Assembly (NCBI RefSeq): GCF_001577835.2
Contig: NC_029520.1
Coordinates: 46,722,381 to 46,786,380 of the forward strand
Direction: 5' to 3'
Source of the DNA: Coturnix japonica
Taxonomy: Eukaryota > Chordata > Aves > Galliformes > Phasianidae
DNA: 64,000 nucleotides
Shown: piece by piece, positions 57,399 through 64,000 of the stretch
How positions within the stretch are numbered: position 1 is the stretch's first letter
How the letters are laid out: each line of letters starts with the position of its first letter
The notes under the pieces: model-generated
Database searches by the model: none
Told to the model about the DNA's origin: nothing
The model's input: only the letters and a program-made list of their open reading frames with translations
Position numbers and translations under genes: made by a program

Positions 57399-58167
57399 AA
57401 AGAAAGCTGAAATCATGTAACTGTTCTTTGTGTCTAGAAAACATAATGCTACGGTGCAGTCTTTGGCTCTACACATGCACCTATAAATATCCAGGCACTC
57501 AGCAGTACGCTATTGTTCTTGCTTCATGGCCATGTGGATTTGAACCTTGGAAGCAAAGGAAATGCGAAGTGGATACTGAGCAGGAACATACTCCATTCCA
57601 GCTGACAATTCAAGGTTACTATTGAAGTAAATAAAGTGTTGCTAAACAGATTTCTCTCTCTTTTCTGATAATAAAGTTGCTACATGCTGGATTTGACTGC
57701 TTTTCATTAAACAAGAGCTGCACAGGTCAGAAGGTGGGCAGGTTCAATTTGTTCTTTCAGCAAACAAGTACCAAAGAGCTTTCTGTTATGCTGAGGGAAT
57801 TAAGGTAACCTTCAGTCCCCTACTCAGTACATGGCAAGGTTTTATAGAAGGCAGGTATTCTCCCTGGGCTCCCCTTTCTGCAAAATATCTCCTTATATTC
57901 ATGGGTTTTAGAAGCTGGGGAGGCTGAGAATGCCAACATTTCAAAGTGTTAACAGCTTCTTCATAAGGATGGAGAAAAGTGCTGATGCCCAGACCTAAAG
58001 AACACTTTTCCTTTTTGCATCTCATAGGTTTTCTTGTAAAAGGAGGATGTAACCTTTCAGGATGTAGTGTCATACCATCATCACACTGAGAAAGTGGTAA
58101 AATTGCCCTCTTCCAGGAAGGCAGTGAGATCTTCCCTGTAATGAGGCACCAATTACTCACCTGGGAG

Positions 58168-58243
58168 TCATCATGGTGGTGATGGGTTGGAATAGATGAT
58201 CATAATATTCTTTTCCAGCCTTGATTATTCTATGATTTTATGA
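58168..58243 (+). mobile_element. CR1 LINE 3' end
   Basis: CATCATGGTGGTGATGGGTT, GGAATAGATGATCATAATAT, TTCCAGCCTTGATTATTCTA and TGATTTTATGA. CR1-F-like tip. Confidence 0.9.
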
Positions 58244-61200
58244 CCATTGCCTAGGAGATGGGAAGCCAGTGAGGACTGGCATAAGGTTACTGTATCTCCA
58301 TGTCACAGATGCTGCTACAGCCCTGGCAATGCCAGTTACAAAGACTGACTGTCCTCTGGTCTTTACTTGCAAGTCCCAGCACTGCAAGAATGAAGGACTT
58401 GGCCATTAACAAAAGATCAAATCCAGAATAACTACTTACCTTATAGATAACAGCAAAATGGGGAAAAGTAGGATAGGCTGTCTGGCAGTCAAAGATGCAG
58501 AATGAGCAATTCCTTATTGAAATTTCTTAGAGCATTCCTAGGTTGCATGAAAAAAAAACCAAACAATTAAGTTGTGTATTTGCTGTATAATATTTTAAGT
58601 TTGCTTTAATAGTCCTTTACATCATTATGATCGGTGCTGTGCGTGCATAAATATCTCCATCACCTCAACATTTTCCTCTTGACAGGTTAGTTTTCTACCC
58701 ACAGAGATATTGATGAGACACTTTTGTGCTCCAGATATGTGCATTTTTCTGCATTTTCAAATAGGAACCACCATTATCTTTTTGCAAGCTGAATATTTTT
58801 ATACGTCATTTACCAGTGACTAATGTGTACTTCAGCCATGAGCTCCAAGGACTGTCATTTATCTTCCATAATGACCACAAGTTCTTAAAAAAACAGGAAC
58901 GTACTGCTTGCAAAAGATGATCACAGAAGACTCTTAGTTCCAGCAAACAGAAACAGAGCAAAACGTGTATTGATATCTCTTGTTTTGGAAACAAATGGAA
59001 AAAAAAATCAAAGGCCTCTCCAATTTCTTGTGTGCAGTGCAACATAAAGTAAAAGGCTTCAAATCAGGAAGAGTATACAGTTTTATTTCTGTTTCTGAAG
59101 TGATTTCCTTATCTGGATAATGTAGGTGGGAAAAAAAGAACCAAAAAAACCCAACCTACAACACAACAAAACAAGCACATGCAGCAGTGATCAATTTTAT
59201 TGTCTGACTATTGACTGACTATTTTCTGTATAAACTAGACTATTTGCATAGACCAAGACTACTTGTACGTGTATTTAGGACAATGCTGCTGTGACCACAG
59301 GATGCAAAAAATTCATTCACATTATGCAAATTCTTCTACATAAGGGCAAATTGGTTGCCATTTACCACAGCAAAATAGGTATTATTTTAAGAAGCCAGTT
59401 TAGGCATACATCTGTTTGAAGTGCTGCATCCCAGAAGCTGACTAAGTATGTGCCAGACTATGCAGACACAGCTATGGATAGAATTTAACAAGCCATGAAA
59501 TCTCCCCCTGGGTTAAGAGCAAGCAATTGCTCACCATTTTGGCAACTCTGCCCAAACTGTGCCAATCACTGTGCTCGAGAAGAATGTTCTCAGCAGGCTT
59601 CTCTGCTTCCAATCCTGGTTTTCTTGGGTCCTGCATGCATTGTGGTTCCCACTGCTGTCTTTGTCATTCACAGTGAGAATGTGCGTTCCATTTTTCCGGT
59701 GCTCCTAGTGTTTACAAACGCCCTATCTGACCATGATTTTCATGGAAAGAAAGCTCAGCACTTGTTTGGATGCCTTCTGTTAAGTATTTCCTCTTCTGAA
59801 GTTTTACTAGCAGTTCAACAAATAGTTTCCCCAGTGCCAAATAAGTTCCAGCTACAAAACAATTCTTCCACATGCTTTCAGATACCATAAAACAGCTTTA
59901 TCTCCATTCTGAATCTTGATGTTGAGTTATTTTTTAGTGTCTTTCCTCCTATTAATAAAGAGCAATGGAGTGATAAATGTGTATTTTACGCAGTACACAG
60001 CACTATATATGTATATTGCTGCTTCCAACAGCTCAACCACCTCCTGTGAACACAGGCTCTATACAGCTTCCTCCTGTAAAGAGGCAAACACACAGAACAC
60101 ATAAGTCCAAGGAGCCTTTTGTCACCATTATTTACCAGGTTTGCAGGGAACCCATGGGGACAAACACAAATTCAAAGAGGAATCTCATTTCCTTCTTTAG
60201 AGCCAATGTCCTAAAGTTCACAGATGTTGAGCATGTTCAGTCAGTCATATTATGGACAAAGTTGGCATCAGCTCATTAACTCAATGGTCACACTTCACAT
60301 GGGTAATCTTGGCCAGTGTGTAATTTCTGGTTTTAAGTACCTTATAGTTTGCTCTCTTTTAGGTTTCTAGCTTGTTTCTGATAGTCCAAAATGTGTGCCC
60401 TATCCATCTTTCCATATCTATCTACACGATAACGTACACACTTGAGAAGGGGGTCTGATAAATATTCCTTTTCCATACCCACACAGACAAATATCTGGGT
60501 GCAGAGGTCCACATCAATAGATTAAGATGAGCGCTTCTTAAGCTGACAAATAACCAGGCATGTTTTGCTTATGTATTATGCGCCCATAAATATCTTTGAG
60601 ATACCAGAGAGATCTGATTTTCAGAGGGTGAGCATTTGGAAACAGAAGGCTGGAAATTCAAAATCTCTGAGACAAATGTTTCCTACCTTTCCAAGTTATT
60701 AATTTAGGAATATAATTGCTGTGAAGTACATTTTCATGTTATAGTTGGTGAGTGTGTTTGCCCGGGTATGCTTCTTTTACTCTAAGATATAGTCACTGAT
60801 AAAGATGGATGGGCTTTGACAAGGCACATCTGTCATTTTCAGAAATGTGATAAGGCCACTCTTTGCTCAAACAACCTCGTGTGAGCACAACAAACACTGA
60901 GTTTGGAGAAGAATATCCTTGTCTGTGTATGTGTTTTGTAGCATCAGTAATACGTACCTTGGGAGCATTTAATCTATAGTATCAACACTGTTTATGGCGG
61001 CTGGATTTTTACATGGCTAAAGTAATTACTGTGATAAATGCCAGTAATATTTTAAAATTAGCATTGAAGCTTCCTTCGATTTAGATGCAGAAGATACTTA
61101 ATTGGCAAAGATGGGATTGCACTAAATTCCATTGCGCTTCAGGGCCTGATTCGGCATAGCTGATTCACAGAACAGTCTGTATTTTCATCCTAATTTCTGG

Positions 61201-62430
61201 AGTGACTACGAGACCAGGTCTTGTTATGTTTTTCTCTGTTCATCTCTTTAGTTATAACAGCTTCAGTGTTTACTCCTGTTGTAGGAGTCAACAAGCCACC
61301 TATGCCTCAGAGTACAGCCTACAGCATAAGTAACAGATGGACAGGTAAGTCCAACTTCATCTATTTCTCCTCTACTCTGGAAACATCATATAACCACTCT
61401 CAGCAGAGAGCCCAGTTTCCTTCTAATCACAGCCAAAGCACTACTGTTTCTGTCACATCAGGCTCTTTTCAGTGGTGCCCAGTGCCAGGACAAGAGGTAC
61501 AACGACTCAAAATCAGTTTATCTGCTCAGCCAAGACCTAGCCTGCCATGGAATGGAATCACAGTAGAGTGACTGTGACAGCTATTAAATATTTGTGTCTA
61601 GGCCAGCGCTACCCCCTTTTTAGTACTATTCAGTTTTGCCAGTTGATGTTGCAGAAGATACACAAAAAATCATGCTGGAAAGGCAGAACAACAAGGAACT
61701 CTCCACCACTATCTCTTGTCATAAACAGTGGGTCATATCCATCTTGCCACGTGTTCACTGACTCTTCTCTCTGTGGGATGGTTCCTGAGTTGAATGAAGA
61801 TTTTCAGACATTGAGTTGTTCCAATTATGGATGGTGCTTTCTACTCAGATTCTATGCATGTTCTACCTCTAAGCTCCATGCTATTGTTAATAAAGATGTT
61901 CTCAAGCTATTTGAAAATTCTGGCATTGAACAGAGTCAGCAGGTACCTGATATAATCATATATTCAGCTACAAGATCTTCATTTAACCTGAACACAAACT
62001 GCAGGGCCTTTCTTTTTTTTTTCTTTCCTCATGAATTACTCCTGTATTTCATTCCAGAACACTTGTCACTCTGGTGAATATTAATTAAAAGTTGTAATTA
62101 ATTAAAATGTCAATTAATTCCTTTATTTTATTCTTCAGGGTAATATTGAATTCAGTTCAAGTGAAAGCAGCAAGTGAGCTTACCAGAATGAAATAAAACA
62201 AATCTCAGTTTAAGTTCTGCATTGTGGATGCTGAAAAAAGTGATTACCTCATCAGCATTTGGTAAAGGGAGAGATAGGGTTGAGGAACACCTCCATGAAG
62301 ACAGACAGACAAACATGTTGGTCTCCTGTTGCCCTCAAACTGTTGCAACTTATTTATAAGCTTTCTGTGCTTTACAAGTCACAACTGTGTGCCAGTGGGT
62401 ATCTCTGAAACAGGTTTTTCAGAGTTCATG

Positions 62431-62850
62431 GAATCTTAGAATCACAAAACCATAAAATGATATGGGTTGGAATGGATCTTAAAGCCCACTCAGCTTTAAC
62501 CCCCTTCAGTGGGCTGGTTGCCCACCCACCAGCTCAGTTTGCCCAGTTCCCCATCCATCCTGGCCTTGGGCACCCTCAGAGATGGGGCACACACAGCTCT
62601 CTGGGCAGCCAGGGCCTCACCACCCCCACAGTGAAGAAATTCTTCCTAAGACCTATTCTAAATCTCCCCTCTATTAGTTTAAAGCTACTCCCCCATGTTA
62701 TACCACTATCATACTGTGTAAAAAGTCAGTCCTGCTTGTAAGCTCCCCCCAAGTACTGGAAGGCTGCAGAAAGGTTTCATTGGAGCTTTCTCCTCCAGGC
62801 TGACTAAGCCCAGCTCCCCCAACCTCTCTTCATAGGAAGTTCAGCTGTAC
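62431..62850 (-). mobile_element. CR1 LINE 3' fragment (about 420 bases)
   Basis: AATCTTAGAATCACAAAACC, ATGGGTTGGAATGGATCTTA, CCATCCTGGCCTTGGGCACC, AGTGAAGAAATTCTTCCTAA, CTGGAAGGCTGCAGAAAGGT and AACCTCTCTTCATAGGAAGT follow CR1 order closely. It is the second longest copy. Confidence 0.93.
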
Positions 62851-62915
62851 ATTAGCAAAACATCTGCATATGGCTTCAGCAAAACTATGTTTCAAGATAC
62901 AGATTCTACCAGATT

Positions 62916-62953
62916 AAAAAAAAAAAAAAAAAAAAAAAAAGCAAAAAAAAAAA
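62916..62953. repeat. A-rich run (25 A, GC, 11 A)
   Basis: Lies about 65 bases beyond the CR1 copy ending at 62850. Confidence 0.95.
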
Positions 62954-64000
62954 TCACCATTTGGGCAACAAAAGGAGATGGAAGTTGAAACTGGTGGGGT
63001 TTTTTTTCCTCTGGAGTTCAAAAGGTTGGGAATTAAGGTAAACATGAATGCAGGTTAAAACTGCAAGAAAGCTTTTTCAGACACTACAGCTAATGTCTAA
63101 CTGACTTTGCTAAGAGAGCACTAATTGCAGCATTAGCCATGGGAGTTTAATAATAAGGGATGAAAATTCCCATACATGTAAAGTCAACACAGAGGCATGT
63201 TGTTTAGCTGGAACTGCTGATGTTCTGCTCTGTTATTGTTTCATTTCCTTGCAAAGTTTCTCAGAAATCACAGTTATTGTATCTCGCTTCCTCCTTCTTC
63301 CCTCCAGGGGCAGTTCCTTCCAGATCGAGGCAAACAATGAGTTTACGATGCATCCTCTCCAGACATGATGAAATACAGTTTTGTAGACCTTTCCTGTCAG
63401 CTCACACAGATGATTCTATTGAGATGTCTGAGATGCTTTTAAGAATGTGCGTTTACCTTTAATAATAACTGGGTACAAAATACTGTGCAGTATAAACACA
63501 GTCTCTCCTTTTGTGTTTTTCTAAACTCAGTTACATCATCACCAGTGTAGGCAGGATTTATCTGACCTAAAGAATCCAGATGCTTCTGAGAAAGTCACAC
63601 TGACTCCCTCTGCAGCCACAGAAGCACTTCCAAGAAATCAGTTGTCTCATTCCAAAACACATTAGATGAACCACAGCCTAAAATAATTTTCCCTTTCTAT
63701 TCATTGCAGTAGAGGCCTTGTATGACCAGGTCAGAGGCTGACACAGACAGTACAGTCCAGGTGACACACTGCATTTTCTATCTATCTTTCTTGGACAGAT
63801 AAAAATCCAGGAAACCATCTTCACTTTTACTTCCAATTTCACATCTGTGAACTCAGTCCTGTAACAGCTGGGTTTCCCATAAAGATAAGGAACGTGAATT
63901 TGGGTAAAAATACGTAATTGCTTTCCTTTTTCTGCTCTTGGATTCTATCAAGAAATTCCAGAGATAAAAACTTTCATGGGAGCTCTGCCAGACTGTACAC

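Larger units (their letters stand above)
44114..64000. other. Flank beyond the TMEM179 5' end, non-coding
   Basis: Contains six CR1 fragments, the GA tract, the AT repeat and the octamer-like cluster. From synteny the next gene should be INF2 (+), but no formin exon is visible, so it would start beyond the window. A 165-codon minus frame at 47353-47850 and frames at 53589, 59495 and 61221 show no family resemblance. The interval is probably regulatory or inert. Confidence 0.6.

Noticed and set aside
59495-59890. 131-codon plus-strand open frame with Cys-rich start
   Set aside because: Some hydrophobic stretches but no family resemblance, start context or splice support.
44114-64000. INF2 5' exons
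   Set aside because: Expected nearby from synteny, but no frame resembles the formin diaphanous-inhibitory N terminus, so the gene is not claimed here.

Overview
The window looks like avian nuclear DNA, most likely from a galliform or other bird close to chicken. It is AT-leaning, intron-rich and gene-poor. It carries sixteen recognisable CR1 LINE 3' ends, the typical bird interspersed repeat. I see no bacterial operons, rRNA, tRNA genes, CRISPR arrays or retroviral elements. The gene pair matches the human 14q32.33 order KIF26A - C14orf180 - TMEM179 - INF2. From memory of that synteny, this would be chromosome 5 in chicken. Neither KIF26A nor INF2 coding exons are visible, so the window appears to lie between them.

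Region by region. 1-20122 is the 5' flank of the first gene: non-coding, with five CR1 fragments, simple repeats and a 71-base A run. 20123-27460 (+) is the C14orf180/NRAC-type gene, which I rebuilt from four short exons with matching splice phases, including a 27-nt microexon. The predicted product is a 135-residue single-pass membrane protein, or 155 residues if a second in-frame donor is used. 27461-38316 is the convergent intergenic interval and must contain both 3' UTRs. 38317-43943 (-) is a complete four-exon TMEM179 gene (232 residues, four membrane spans). Its intron 2 holds a hAT-like DNA transposon end, and its start codon abuts a purine-rich minisatellite. 43944-64000 is non-coding flank with six CR1 fragments, a long GA tract, an octamer-like inverted-repeat cluster and some isolated splice-like sites.

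The two genes face each other tail to tail. The most interesting functional lead is that the cytosolic N-terminal region of the C14orf180 product carries a SILK-type motif followed 17 residues later by an RVxF-type motif. That is the paired docking signature of protein phosphatase 1 regulators. Nearly all other open reading frames in the window are chance frames or antisense shadows of CR1 repeats.
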